Assembly: GCF_027587205.1 (NCBI RefSeq) | Contig: NZ_JAPDOD010000022.1 | Location: forward strand, 1-64,000 | DNA length: 64,000 nucleotides | Source: Solirubrobacter ginsenosidimutans | Lineage (GTDB): Bacteria; Actinomycetota; Thermoleophilia; Solirubrobacterales; Solirubrobacteraceae | Reading direction: 5' to 3' | Notes under the pieces: model-generated | What the model saw: only the letters and a program-made list of their open reading frames with translations | Told to the model about the DNA's origin: nothing | Database searches by the model: none | Position numbers and translations under genes: made by a program | Part shown: piece after piece, positions 1-7,778 of the stretch | Position numbering within the stretch: position 1 is the first letter of the stretch | Layout of the letters: every line of letters begins with the position of its first letter

Positions 1-1
1 C

Positions 2-394
2 GCAGGCGCAGGCGCGACGCGCGGCGGGTTCGGCGGCGCGGCCGCGGGCGGCGCGGGTGCGGGTGCGGGTGCGGGTGGAGCGGGCGCGGCCGGCGGCGCG
101 ACCGTCGGCCAGGTCTCCAGCGTGGACGGCAAGACGCTCTACGTCGACGAGGCGAGCGGCAACACGGTCCGCGTCCGGCTCGCCAAGGGCGGCAGCGTCA
201 CCCGCACGGCCAAGGCCGACCCGACCGCGATCCACCCCGGCGACACCGTGATCGTCCAGGGCGAGACGGCGTCCAGCGGGACGGTGGTGGCGAGCACGAT
301 CCGCGCGACGGCGTCCAATGCCGCCGGCGGCGGGTTCGGCGGATTCGGCGGCGGTGCCGCACCGGGTGCCCAGGGCACGCCGGGCGGCGGTTAG
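2..394 (+). CDS. Glycine-rich DUF5666-like protein, C-terminal part (5' end outside window)
   Basis: The reading frame is open from base 2 and ends at TAG 392-394, so the N-terminus lies outside the window. The visible part starts with an Ala/Gly low-complexity stretch. It continues with a small beta-rich segment (VSSVDGKTLYVDEASGNTVR, then a 'DTVIVQGE' strand) that looks like the OB-like DUF5666 fold, and ends in a GGGFGGFGGG tail. The next gene has the same architecture and follows after 20 bp with a good ribosome binding site, so the two are probably co-transcribed paralogs. An extracytoplasmic location is inferred from the sister protein's membrane anchor. Function is unknown. Confidence 0.7.
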   Translation, partial: AGAGATRGGFGGAAAGGAGAGAGAGGAGAAGGATVGQVSSVDGKTLYVDEASGNTVRVRLAKGGSVTRTAKADPTAIHPGDTVIVQGETASSGTVVASTIRATASNAAGGGFGGFGGGAAPGAQGTPGGG

Positions 395-414
395 ATCTTC
401 AAAGGAGAACCGAG

Positions 415-1065
415 ATGTCCCAGGACAGCCACGACGTGCAGTTTGAGGAATACGAGGAGAGCTGGACGGGGCGGCTGATCGTCGCCGGCGTCATCGCGCT
501 CGCGCTGATCGCGGGCGCGTTCTTCGCAGGCAAGGCGATGGCCGGCAGCAGCTCCAGCGGCCCGGCGACTCTGGCCGAGGCCGTTCAACAGGCGCAGAAG
601 GGGACGCTCCCGTGCGGCGACACGGCGACCGCGGCCGCGACACCAGCCGCGACGCCCAACGCCAACGGCGGCCCGCCCGCGGGCGGCGGCGCCTTCCTCC
701 TGCGCGGGATCTGCAGCCGGAACGGGCAGGGCGCCGGCGGTCAGGCCGGCCAAGGGCAGGGCCAGGGCCAGGGCCGCGGGCGCTTCGGCGGCGCGGGCGG
801 CTTCGGCGGTCAGACGGTCACCGCCGTCAGCCCCGACTCGATCACCGTCCAGGGCCAGAACGGCTCCAACACGATCAAGATCGACTCCTCGACCACGGTC
901 AGCAAGACCTCGGGCGCGACCGTGGCCGACATCAAGAAGGGCGACTCGGTCATCGTCGGCGGCTTCGGCGGATTCGGCGGCGGCGGCGGGGGCGCAGGCG
1001 GGGCGAACAACCAGAACGCCGCCGCCCGCAGCATCACGATCCTCCCGCAGACGGGCTCGAACTAG
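415..1065 (+). CDS. Membrane-anchored glycine-rich protein with DUF5666-like domain
   Basis: 216 aa. AAAGGAGA lies just upstream of the ATG. A short acidic cytoplasmic N-terminus (residues 1-20) precedes one hydrophobic helix (about 21-43), then a Ser/Thr/Ala/Pro-rich exterior linker and Gly/Gln-rich low complexity (about 95-130). A small beta domain ('TVTAVSPDSITVQGQNG', 'DIKKGDSVIVGG') follows and a Gly-rich tail closes the protein. The domain plan repeats that of the upstream partial gene. Families of this kind are envelope-associated and uncharacterised. It may be cell-wall or surface material, but nothing in the sequence shows a catalytic role. Confidence 0.75.
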   Translation: MSQDSHDVQFEEYEESWTGRLIVAGVIALALIAGAFFAGKAMAGSSSSGPATLAEAVQQAQKGTLPCGDTATAAATPAATPNANGGPPAGGGAFLLRGICSRNGQGAGGQAGQGQGQGQGRGRFGGAGGFGGQTVTAVSPDSITVQGQNGSNTIKIDSSTTVSKTSGATVADIKKGDSVIVGGFGGFGGGGGGAGGANNQNAAARSITILPQTGSN

Positions 1066-1398
1066 GCCCGAAAGTCAACTGCTCCGGTGAGGGAGGGGGC
1101 CGCTTCGGTGCGTCGGCCGGTTCTGTCTCGCCGCGCGTCGGGAGGGTGGCCGGCCTCCCCACCTCGCGCGGTGGTCGAGACTGACCGTCAAGGTACGGGC
1201 CACGGAGACGGAAAGTGCGTTCTCACGCACGCCGATCACCCATCGGGGGCAAACGACCACCCGCCGCGAGGGCGGTGTGGTCACTAAACCGTGCTATGCG
1301 ACGTTTAGTGACCACATCCCGCGAGCGAGCCGAGCCGCTCAGCGGATGGCGGCAGCCAAGAGCGAGCGGCACTGCCCACGCAGTTGACGTTCGTCCCT
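1066..1398. other. 333-bp intergenic region between convergent genes
   Basis: No convincing gene is seen. Short open frames here lack ribosome binding sites and protein-like composition. The region holds GC-rich inverted segments around 1140-1180 and the 39-bp palindrome at 1277-1315. It separates the converging glycine-rich gene and the metallopeptidase, so it probably carries terminators for both. Confidence 0.6.
1277..1315. repeat. 39-bp palindromic repeat, family A copy 1
   Basis: Arms GTGGTCACTAAAC (1277-1289) and GTTTAGTGACCAC (1303-1315) are perfectly complementary across 13 bp, with a 13-nt centre. The second copy at 39158-39196 has the same total length and nearly identical arms but a different centre. 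Both copies lie between convergent genes. They may act as bidirectional terminators or be REP-like elements. The arms contain in-frame stop triplets (TAA, TAG, TGA). Confidence 0.75.
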
Positions 1399-2418
1399 CT
1401 AGCCCGCGTACTTCGCGGTGAGCGTGTAGGGCCCGGCGGTGCCGCCCGATCGCCGGATGATCGTGATCTTCAGGGTCTCGGTCCGGCGGTCGCGGCAGGC
1501 GAGCTTGTAGTTGATGGAGTCCTGGGAACCCGGGCGGGTGGTGCGGTCCTCGACCTTGCCACCCGACCGCACGATCAGGTCGTAGTTCGCGGTGGCCGGG
1601 CCGTCGAGCTTGAGCGTGAAGGCGCCGTCGAGCGTGATCGGCAGGCTGAAGGTCTTGGTGTCCGTGCCCTGGAACGTGGTCGTCACCCGCTTGGTCCAGG
1701 GCTGCGCGACGTCGGCCATCGCGGCCAGCGCGGAGCCCTGCGTCGGCTTCAGCAGCGGCGTGAAGCGCCAGGCCTCGGCGGGGAAGACGAGGCGTGCGTA
1801 GGCCTCGGCCCACGCCTCGCCCGGGTTGGAGAGGTAGTTGGCGCCTTCGTCGGCGGGCGCGAGCTTCCCGTCGAGCGTGTTCGAGCACACCAGCTCATAC
1901 GACGCCCAGCGCTTGGGGCCGAAGTCGAGCGCGTTCAGGGGCGCGTTGGAGCGATGGGCGGCGATGTGGTGCCCGTACTCGTGGGTGATGACGTAGTCGA
2001 CCGAGATGTCGCTTCCGGCGGCCTGGTCCCCGGGCACGATCATCGTCTGGTCGCTGTCGCCGTAGCAGGCGAGGATGCCGTCGCTCGGTGACCCGCCGCA
2101 GTCGGACGCGACCTCGGAGGAGGGGACGACGGTGACCTTCAGCGACGCCAGTTCGGGCCCGTGGGGGAGGGTGCCGAGGAACGTCGCGTAGGTCTGCGCG
2201 ACCGCGGGGTCGCCCGTATAGGTCGAGGCGAGCGTGACCGGGATGCTGATGCTCCCGTCACCGGTTGGGTACATCTGCGTGGTGCCTTGAATCTTCGAGG
2301 CGTGTGCGTGCACGCCCGTGATGACCTTGTCCTTGAAGGGCTCGGCGCTCGCTGCGGCGGGGAAGGCCAGCAGCGCGGGGAGGGCGAGCGCCGCGAAACG
2401 GCAGCGGGGGAGCGGCAT
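1399..2418 (-). CDS. Secreted zinc metallopeptidase-like protein
   Basis: 339 aa with a clear signal peptide (MPLPRCRFAALALPALLAF, cleavage near ASA-EP at about residue 26). A HEYGH motif at 146-150 fits the zinc-binding HExxH signature. A downstream NPGEAWAEAYAR segment (about 198-209) can supply the third glutamate ligand, as in gluzincins. The C-terminal 90 residues look like a beta-sandwich (pre-peptidase-type) domain with Cys-containing strands. It is therefore probably exported and active on extracellular protein or peptidoglycan-linked peptides, but the substrate cannot be told. The gene converges on the glycine-rich gene; no operon partner is evident. Confidence 0.75.
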   Translation of the reverse strand: MPLPRCRFAALALPALLAFPAAASAEPFKDKVITGVHAHASKIQGTTQMYPTGDGSISIPVTLASTYTGDPAVAQTYATFLGTLPHGPELASLKVTVVPSSEVASDCGGSPSDGILACYGDSDQTMIVPGDQAAGSDISVDYVITHEYGHHIAAHRSNAPLNALDFGPKRWASYELVCSNTLDGKLAPADEGANYLSNPGEAWAEAYARLVFPAEAWRFTPLLKPTQGSALAAMADVAQPWTKRVTTTFQGTDTKTFSLPITLDGAFTLKLDGPATANYDLIVRSGGKVEDRTTRPGSQDSINYKLACRDRRTETLKITIIRRSGGTAGPYTLTAKYAG

Positions 2419-2464
2419 TGCATCGAAGCTAGAGCCGGTTCCTTAACCGGCGCGAAGAAGGTGT

Positions 2465-2689
2465 TCAGGCGGCCGGGCGGCCGAGGAGCTCGATCGCCCG
2501 CTTGAAGCGCTGGTGCGCTTTCTCGGCCTCGCGGCGGGTGGCGAACCGCGCCGCCTGCACGGTCTCGTCCAGCCCTTTGACCGAGAAACACCACTCGCGC
2601 CGCCCGTCGCTGGTCTCCTCGGAGGCGACCTCGGTGACGGAGAGCGGCTGGCTCGGCTCGAATCTGCGACCGGATTCGCTCACGACCAT
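2465..2689 (-). CDS. Small hypothetical protein
   Basis: About 74 aa from the ATG at 2689 (start MVVSESGRRFEPSQ). The frame stays open to an ATG at 2809, but the extra 40 residues look non-coding and would almost touch the esterase stop. The visible part has a beta-like first half ('REWCFSVKGLDETVQAARF') and an amphipathic C-terminal helix (ATRREAEKAHQRFKRAIELL), which resembles small stand-alone domains of unknown function. It lies downstream of the esterase on the same strand. No function is proposed. Confidence 0.45.
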   Translation of the reverse strand: MVVSESGRRFEPSQPLSVTEVASEETSDGRREWCFSVKGLDETVQAARFATRREAEKAHQRFKRAIELLGRPAA

Positions 2690-2815
2690 GCAGCCTATGC
2701 CCAGCGGTGCGTCAGAGCAAGCGGCCTCGATGTCTCCATGGAGACTCAAGCAGCGGCCATCCGCTGCCGATAGGGAAGCTGAGCCGCCCCGCATCACGAG
2801 GCGGCTCATCTCGTT

Positions 2816-4684
2816 CTACGGGGTGGTCGTGGACAGCGTGAAGGTCAGCGTCTTCGAATAGGCGCCCGTGCGCAGCGCGTCCGTCGCGTCGACGTGCTGC
2901 TTGAACGTGATCGTGACCGCGTCGTTGGACACCGGCGCGCTCCACGCCGACTTCGAGAACGTCACCGCCAGCGGCGACGGCAGAGCGAACGTGCCGTTCA
3001 TCAGATGCCCGGGATCGGAGACCGTCAGCATCGCGTCGCCGGCGGTGCTGAGGACGTTGGCGCTGGTCGTCGCGGTGTAGTCCTTCATCACGCCCGGCGT
3101 GAACGGCCCGAACGACGCGGGGGCGCCGAGGGTGAGCGCGAGCGTCGCCGCGACGGTGCCGCCGGCGGTGGTGTCGGCGCTGTCGGCGGAGTACGCCGCC
3201 GTGCCCGCGCCGGCGTTGTAGAGCGCGTCTCCGCTGTAGGAAGCGGTCACCGACGCGGCTCCGCCCGTATCGGGAACGGCGATCGTGGCCTTGCCGTCGA
3301 CCAGCGCGACCACGGGCCCGCCGGTGGAGAGCGTGACCGTGCCGGTCGGCACGGCGGGCTCGGTCGTCGCCGCGCTCACGCTGACCTGCAGCTTGTTGCC
3401 CGGCAGCGGCGTGACGACGGTCTTGGTCGAGCGGAACGCGACCTTGCTCGCGAACTCGCGCAGGTTCAGCCGCCACACATGCCACTCGTGACCGCCGTTG
3501 AAGTTGTCCGCGATGACCGGCACACCGGCGGCCGCCAGGCGCGTCTGCAGGTTGATCGTCTGCGACAGGATCGGGTCCTGCAGGCCCCCGCTGGTGTGGA
3601 TCGCCAGGACCTTCTTGAGGTCCGGGTTCGCCAGCAGCGGACTGCCCGCGGCGGGCGTGCTGCCCGCGTTGCTCCAGACGCCGTAGTAGCCGAACGAGGT
3701 GGTGCGGTTGAAGAGCAGTTCGTTCGTGCGCTGCCCGCCCAATGAAAGGCCGCCGACGGCGCGATCGTCGGGCAGCTTGGACACGTTGTAGTTGGCCTCG
3801 ACGTACGGGAGGATGTTGTTCATCAGGTCGTTCGTGAGGCCGGTCTGGCCGCCCGAGATCGAGTTGATGTTCGGGAAGATCACGACCGCGGGCTGCATCT
3901 TGCCGCTCGCCAGGACGTTGTCGAGGATGCGGTTCGCGACGCCCTGTGTGAGCCAGTGCGCCTCGTGCCCGCCGCCGCCGTGGTGGATGATCATCAGCGG
4001 GTACGGCTTGGTCCGCTTGGAGTCGTAGCCCGGCGGGAGGTACACGCCGAGGTAGTGCTTGCCGACCGGGTTGGTCGAGATCGAGGACGGGTACTCGACG
4101 TCCTCGAGCTTGCCCGCCGCTGCGATCGGGGCCTGCCAGGAGAGGTCCTCGCTCCCGAACGCGGGATCGCTCGGCACGTACACCTGGCTGGTCGGCTCGA
4201 CCGTGCCCTTGCCGGTGTTCCACGGCGGGTTCGACGGATCGCTCGTCGCCGTGCAGCCGGTCAGGTTCGGCGGCGTGGCGTTGCAGTTGCGATACAGCGC
4301 GTACGTGAACGTGCCGGGCGGCAGCGGCGTCGTGAACGACCAGACGCCGGTCGCGGGATCGAGCGTGAGGTCGTTGACCGGCCAGTTCGGGGCCAGCGCG
4401 TTCGGGAACGGCATCGGGAAGTCGCCGGGCCGCCACTGCGACGGCAGCCGTCCCGGCGAGGTCGCCGGCACGCCGGAGGACTCGGACGCGCTCGAGAAGT
4501 ACCACTCGCCCTTCACCCGGACGCGGGTGGCGGTCGGGTCAAAGACCCGGATCGTGACTTCGTAGCCCGTCGGCCCGGTGCCGGTGTGCTTGACCTCGGG
4601 CGACACGACGGTCTGCGCCTGCGCGGCGGCGGGCGCGAGCAGCACTACAGCGCCGAGCGCCCCGGCGACATTCCTCCAATGCAT
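2816..4684 (-). CDS. Secreted enterochelin/feruloyl-esterase-like hydrolase with Ig-like C-terminus
   Basis: 622 aa. A signal peptide (1-23, cleaved after AQAQ) is followed by an N-terminal E-set/CBM48-like beta domain (about 25-165) and an esterase D alpha/beta hydrolase domain (about 185-415). The hydrolase has HHGGGG (234-239), the nucleophile elbow GLSLGG with Ser314, a plausible acid Asp370, and His399 in 'NGGHEWHVWR', the usual site in this family. The last 200 residues look like bacterial Ig-like repeats. The likely role is extracellular hydrolysis of ester side chains on plant polymers or siderophores. It lies 22 bp downstream of a LacI-type regulator, with a palindrome in the gap, so sugar or polymer-breakdown control is likely. 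Confidence 0.82.
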   Translation of the reverse strand: MHWRNVAGALGAVVLLAPAAAQAQTVVSPEVKHTGTGPTGYEVTIRVFDPTATRVRVKGEWYFSSASESSGVPATSPGRLPSQWRPGDFPMPFPNALAPNWPVNDLTLDPATGVWSFTTPLPPGTFTYALYRNCNATPPNLTGCTATSDPSNPPWNTGKGTVEPTSQVYVPSDPAFGSEDLSWQAPIAAAGKLEDVEYPSSISTNPVGKHYLGVYLPPGYDSKRTKPYPLMIIHHGGGGHEAHWLTQGVANRILDNVLASGKMQPAVVIFPNINSISGGQTGLTNDLMNNILPYVEANYNVSKLPDDRAVGGLSLGGQRTNELLFNRTTSFGYYGVWSNAGSTPAAGSPLLANPDLKKVLAIHTSGGLQDPILSQTINLQTRLAAAGVPVIADNFNGGHEWHVWRLNLREFASKVAFRSTKTVVTPLPGNKLQVSVSAATTEPAVPTGTVTLSTGGPVVALVDGKATIAVPDTGGAASVTASYSGDALYNAGAGTAAYSADSADTTAGGTVAATLALTLGAPASFGPFTPGVMKDYTATTSANVLSTAGDAMLTVSDPGHLMNGTFALPSPLAVTFSKSAWSAPVSNDAVTITFKQHVDATDALRTGAYSKTLTFTLSTTTP

Positions 4685-4704
4685 GTGGTTAATCGTGTAA
4701 CCAC
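4685..4704. promoter_or_regulatory. Palindromic operator candidate between lacI-type gene and esterase
   Basis: GTGGTTA (4685-4691) and TAACCAC (4698-4704) form a perfect 7-bp inverted repeat with a 6-bp spacer. It ends right at the esterase start codon and 2 bp from the regulator's stop codon. LacI-family proteins bind palindromes of this size. Here it could block transcription or initiation of the esterase independently of the regulator gene. Confidence 0.5.
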
Positions 4705-4706
4705 TG

Positions 4707-5708
4707 TCAAGTGCTCCCGTGCGGGACGACGTGCGGGTGGACCACGATCGGCGACAGATCGTCGCTTACGCCCTCGATCGTGTCGTGCAGGCGGGCGACG
4801 ATCCGCGACCAGTTCCCGGGCGCGCCGAAGGACACCGAGCTGAGCCCGAGGCGCCGCGCGACCATGCTGTCGTCGGTGCCGATCACCGCCAGCTGGACCT
4901 CGCCGAGCGCCTCGATCGCGGCCACCGCGAACTCGTCGTTGAACGCGTAGAGCGCCGTCGGCTGGTGGGAGAGGATGGGCGCCAGTGCGGCGGCGATCGC
5001 CCCGGGGTCGCAGGGCACGTGCAGCGGGTACGCGGTCGCGCCGTGCGCGTCGGCGTAGGCCTGGGCGCCGCGCAGCCGCTCCTTACCGAGGAGGGCGAAC
5101 TCCGGCTCGGTCGGCATCACCACCACGATCCGCTCGTGCCCGCGCTCGACGAGGTGGTCCATCGCCGCCTCGCCCACGGTCCCCTGGTCGACCACCAGCG
5201 TGGCGACGTGGTCGAGCGGCCGCGGCGCGATCGCGAGGACGGCGCGCGTGCCGTTCTCGCGCAGCGCCGCGACCCGCGCCGGTGGGAGATCCTCCTCCGG
5301 CGCGATCAGCGCCACCGGCCGCACCCGGTCACACGCGCGGGCGAAGACGCGGCTGTCACCGCCCGCCTGGAAGTGCACCAGCGCCGTATAGCCGCGGCGC
5401 TCGAACTCGGTCACGCCCGCGGTCACGAACTCCGCAACCGCCGGGCCCAGTGGCCACGACGGCATCGCGAGCAGGATGATCTCCGTCCGGCCGGCGCGCA
5501 GGGCGGAGGCGACCGCGTTGGGAACGTAGCCGAGCCGCTCGGCGGCGTCGTAGACCCGGATTCGGGTGGCTTCGGAGATGCGGTCGTGGACGCCGTTGAG
5601 GACGTAGCTCACCGTCGCGCGCGACACACCGGCGGCGGCGGCGACGTCGGCGCTCGTCACGCGCTGGCCGTTCAGGGGCCGTGGACGGTCGGAACTCACG
5701 TCCGCCAT
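4707..5708 (-). CDS. LacI family transcriptional regulator
   Basis: 333 aa. An N-terminal lambda-repressor-like helix-turn-helix (about 17-62: TSADVAAAAGVSRATVSYVL, then NGVHDRISEATRIRV) with the hinge-helix motif 'YVPNAVASALRAG' is followed by a periplasmic-binding-protein-like effector domain (about 70-325). This is the complete LacI/GalR layout. It most likely represses the downstream esterase gene in response to a sugar or a product of esterase action. The gap to the esterase holds a 20-bp palindrome. The effector is unknown. Confidence 0.9.
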   Translation of the reverse strand: MADVSSDRPRPLNGQRVTSADVAAAAGVSRATVSYVLNGVHDRISEATRIRVYDAAERLGYVPNAVASALRAGRTEIILLAMPSWPLGPAVAEFVTAGVTEFERRGYTALVHFQAGGDSRVFARACDRVRPVALIAPEEDLPPARVAALRENGTRAVLAIAPRPLDHVATLVVDQGTVGEAAMDHLVERGHERIVVVMPTEPEFALLGKERLRGAQAYADAHGATAYPLHVPCDPGAIAAALAPILSHQPTALYAFNDEFAVAAIEALGEVQLAVIGTDDSMVARRLGLSSVSFGAPGNWSRIVARLHDTIEGVSDDLSPIVVHPHVVPHGST

Positions 5709-5738
5709 GCTACGGCGGGCCCACGAAGGGCGACCCCG

Positions 5739-7121
5739 CTACGCCGGCGCCATCGCCGGCGCCGGGAGCCGCCCCGCTCCGCGCGGGAGCGAGATCAGTG
5801 CGAGCGCGGCGATCAGCGAGCCGACCAGGCCGATCGTCAGCACGCCGGTGCCGGTCGAGACCGCCGGGTCGCTCCCCGCGCGGTAGACGGTCTCCGCGCT
5901 TGCCAGCGCCACCGCGCCGCCGACCTGGCGCAGGAGCAGGAGCGTGCCCATCGCGCCGCCGATCTGCTGCGGCAGCACCGACCGCTGCAGCGCGATCTGC
6001 AGGCCGGAGAGCGCCGGCCCGATGCCGAGGCCCATCAGGCCCATGAAGATCAGCGACTGCCAGTCGGGCGTGGAGGCGTCGAAGGTCGCGAAGCCGAGCG
6101 CGCCGAGCGCCGCCAGCCCCGCGCCCGCCAGCACCGTCCCGCGGAACTCCAGCCGCCGCGCGATCAGCATGCCGGCGACGTTGACCGACACGAGGATGCC
6201 GAGCAGCAGCGGGTAGATCAGCAGGCCGGAGTGGGTGGCGCTGACGTCGCGGACCTGCTGGAAGTAGCGCGGCAGCAGTAGCGCGCCGGCGAACAGGCCG
6301 AACGTCGACGTCGCACCCGCGATCATGATCGCCGCGACCTTGCGGTCGGCGAACAGCTTGAGCGGGATGATGGGGGCGACCGCGCGGCGCTCGACCGCCA
6401 GGAAGCCCGCGATCACCACGAGCCCGCCCGCGATCAGCACGAGGTGGCGCTCGTTGAGGCCGATGAGCAGCAGGCCGACGCCGAGCGTCAGCAGCGCGAT
6501 GCCGGTGAGGTCCAGCGGCGTGCTGCGCCGCTCGCTACGGCCCACCGAGGCGGGCAGGACGGTGGCGACGACGGCCAGCGCCACGGCGCCGATCGGCAGG
6601 TTCACGGTGAACACCGATCGCCAGCCGACGTGGTCGGTGAGAAAGCCGCCGACGAGCGGGCCCGCGATGAAGGCGACGCCCATCAGCCCCGCCAGCGCGC
6701 CCTGCAGCGCGGCGCTGCGGCGCCCCGCGAAGAGGTCGGCGACGAGGATGAACGAGAGGCCTTCCAGCGCACCCGCGCCGAGACCCTGCAGCCCGCGGTA
6801 CCCGATCAACTGCTCCATGTTCTGGGCCGTCGCGGCGAGGCCGGACCCGAGCAGGAAGAGCGCCATGCCGATCAGCAGCAGCGCTCGGCGGCCATGCCGA
6901 TCCGAGAGCCGCGCGTAGATCGGCAGCGAGACCGTCGCCGTCACCAGGTACGCCGTCGCGACCCACACGTAGAGGTCGTTGCCGCCGAGTGTCTGCACGA
7001 TCGTGGGGAGCGCCGTGCCGACGATCGACTGGTCGAGCATGGCCAGCAACAGGCCGGACATCACCGCGGCGAGGAGCCAACGGCGGCGGTTGGGGGAGAG
7101 CTCACTGGCTGCACCGTTCAT
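5739..7121 (-). CDS. MFS drug:H+ antiporter (EmrB/QacA, 14-TM type)
   Basis: 460 aa from the ATG at 7121 (MNGAASELSPNRRRW). The open frame runs further upstream but would cross the PadR gene. Motif C-like and D1-like patterns are visible ('AMLDQSIVGTALPTI' in TM1, 'YARLSDRHGRRALL' after TM2, 'GPLVGGFLTDHVGWR' in TM5), as is usual in the DHA2 family with about 14 helices. It probably exports lipophilic toxic compounds across the inner membrane. It diverges from the PadR gene, and the 57-bp gap holds two overlapping ATGT-N8-ACAT boxes, so PadR repression is likely. Confidence 0.9.
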   Translation of the reverse strand: MNGAASELSPNRRRWLLAAVMSGLLLAMLDQSIVGTALPTIVQTLGGNDLYVWVATAYLVTATVSLPIYARLSDRHGRRALLLIGMALFLLGSGLAATAQNMEQLIGYRGLQGLGAGALEGLSFILVADLFAGRRSAALQGALAGLMGVAFIAGPLVGGFLTDHVGWRSVFTVNLPIGAVALAVVATVLPASVGRSERRSTPLDLTGIALLTLGVGLLLIGLNERHLVLIAGGLVVIAGFLAVERRAVAPIIPLKLFADRKVAAIMIAGATSTFGLFAGALLLPRYFQQVRDVSATHSGLLIYPLLLGILVSVNVAGMLIARRLEFRGTVLAGAGLAALGALGFATFDASTPDWQSLIFMGLMGLGIGPALSGLQIALQRSVLPQQIGGAMGTLLLLRQVGGAVALASAETVYRAGSDPAVSTGTGVLTIGLVGSLIAALALISLPRGAGRLPAPAMAPA

Positions 7122-7151
7122 ATGTCGAAATGTACATGTCGATTTCGACAT
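7122..7151. promoter_or_regulatory. Two overlapping PadR-type operator boxes
   Basis: ATGT-N8-ACAT occurs at 7122-7137 and again at 7136-7151, sharing two bases. The inverted repeats ATGTCGAAA (7122-7130) / TTTCGACAT (7143-7151) and ACATGTCGA (7134-7142) / TCGACATGT (7145-7153) overlie them. ATGT-N8-ACAT is the consensus reported for PadR/VirR-type repressors. The site sits directly between the MFS start codon and the PadR start, so both genes are probably controlled from it. Confidence 0.7.
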
Positions 7152-7178
7152 GTCAAGTCCGTCATTACACTGCTGGGG

Positions 7179-7691
7179 ATGTCCCTTCGCCACGCCGTCC
7201 TCGGGATGCTGAGCGTGACCTCGTGCACCGGCTACGAGCTCACGCAGTGGTTCGACAGCTCCCTGCAGCACGCGTGGCATGCGAGCCACAGCCAGATCTA
7301 TCCCGAGCTGGCCAGGCTCGAGGCCGAGGGGCTGGCCGAGGTCGTGGAGGAGGGCGCGCGGCGCTCGAAGACCTACGCGGTGACCGACGCGGGCCGCGAG
7401 GAGCTCAAGCGCTGGCTGATGGAGACCGAGCCCAACCGCGCCCAGCGCAACGAGACCGCGCTGCGCTGGTTCCTCGTGTTCCGCCTGGACCCCGACGACC
7501 GGCGCGCCGCGCTCGAGCGGGAGCTCGAGTTCGTCGAGGCCGCGGCCGCCCAGCGGCGCGCGCTGACCGAGCAGCTCGACGCAGAGGGCAAGACCGGCGG
7601 CTTCCGCCCGGTGCTCGACCTCGCCGCCCGCGTCGATCCCGCGATGATCGGCTGGCTGCGCGACCAGATCGAGGCGACGAAGACGGAATGA
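7179..7691 (+). CDS. PadR family transcriptional regulator
   Basis: 170 aa from the ATG at 7179 (MSLRHAVLGMLSV). A winged helix fills residues 1-85 with the typical 'GYELTQWF...HAWHASHSQIYPEL...LEAEGL' pattern. A long C-terminal helical region ('ERELEFVEAAAAQRRAL') provides dimer contacts, as in the Vir_act_alpha_C part of PadR-s2 proteins. It diverges from the MFS efflux gene, and its own operator boxes lie in the gap. It is probably a ligand-relieved repressor of the pump. The ligand is unknown. Confidence 0.9.
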   Translation: MSLRHAVLGMLSVTSCTGYELTQWFDSSLQHAWHASHSQIYPELARLEAEGLAEVVEEGARRSKTYAVTDAGREELKRWLMETEPNRAQRNETALRWFLVFRLDPDDRRAALERELEFVEAAAAQRRALTEQLDAEGKTGGFRPVLDLAARVDPAMIGWLRDQIEATKTE

Positions 7692-7694
7692 CCG

Positions 7695-7745
7695 GGGGGT
7701 GCCCGGTCCAGGTATCGCCAGGCGAGAGTTAGACGGGGCACCCCT
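7695..7745. repeat. 51-bp nested palindromic repeat, family B copy 1
   Basis: The outer left arm (GGGGTGCCC and following bases, from 7695) pairs with ACGGGGCACCCCT (7733-7745). The centre contains a smaller stem (TCGCC-AGG-CGAGA). The element matches the reverse complement of 45795-45845 through outer arms and core (AGGTATCGC...GCGAGA). It starts 4 bp after the PadR stop codon and precedes the oxygenase gene. It may be a terminator or a REP-like element. Confidence 0.75.
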
Positions 7746-7778
7746 CACACTCGCGCCGCGCACGGCGTTACACCGAGC

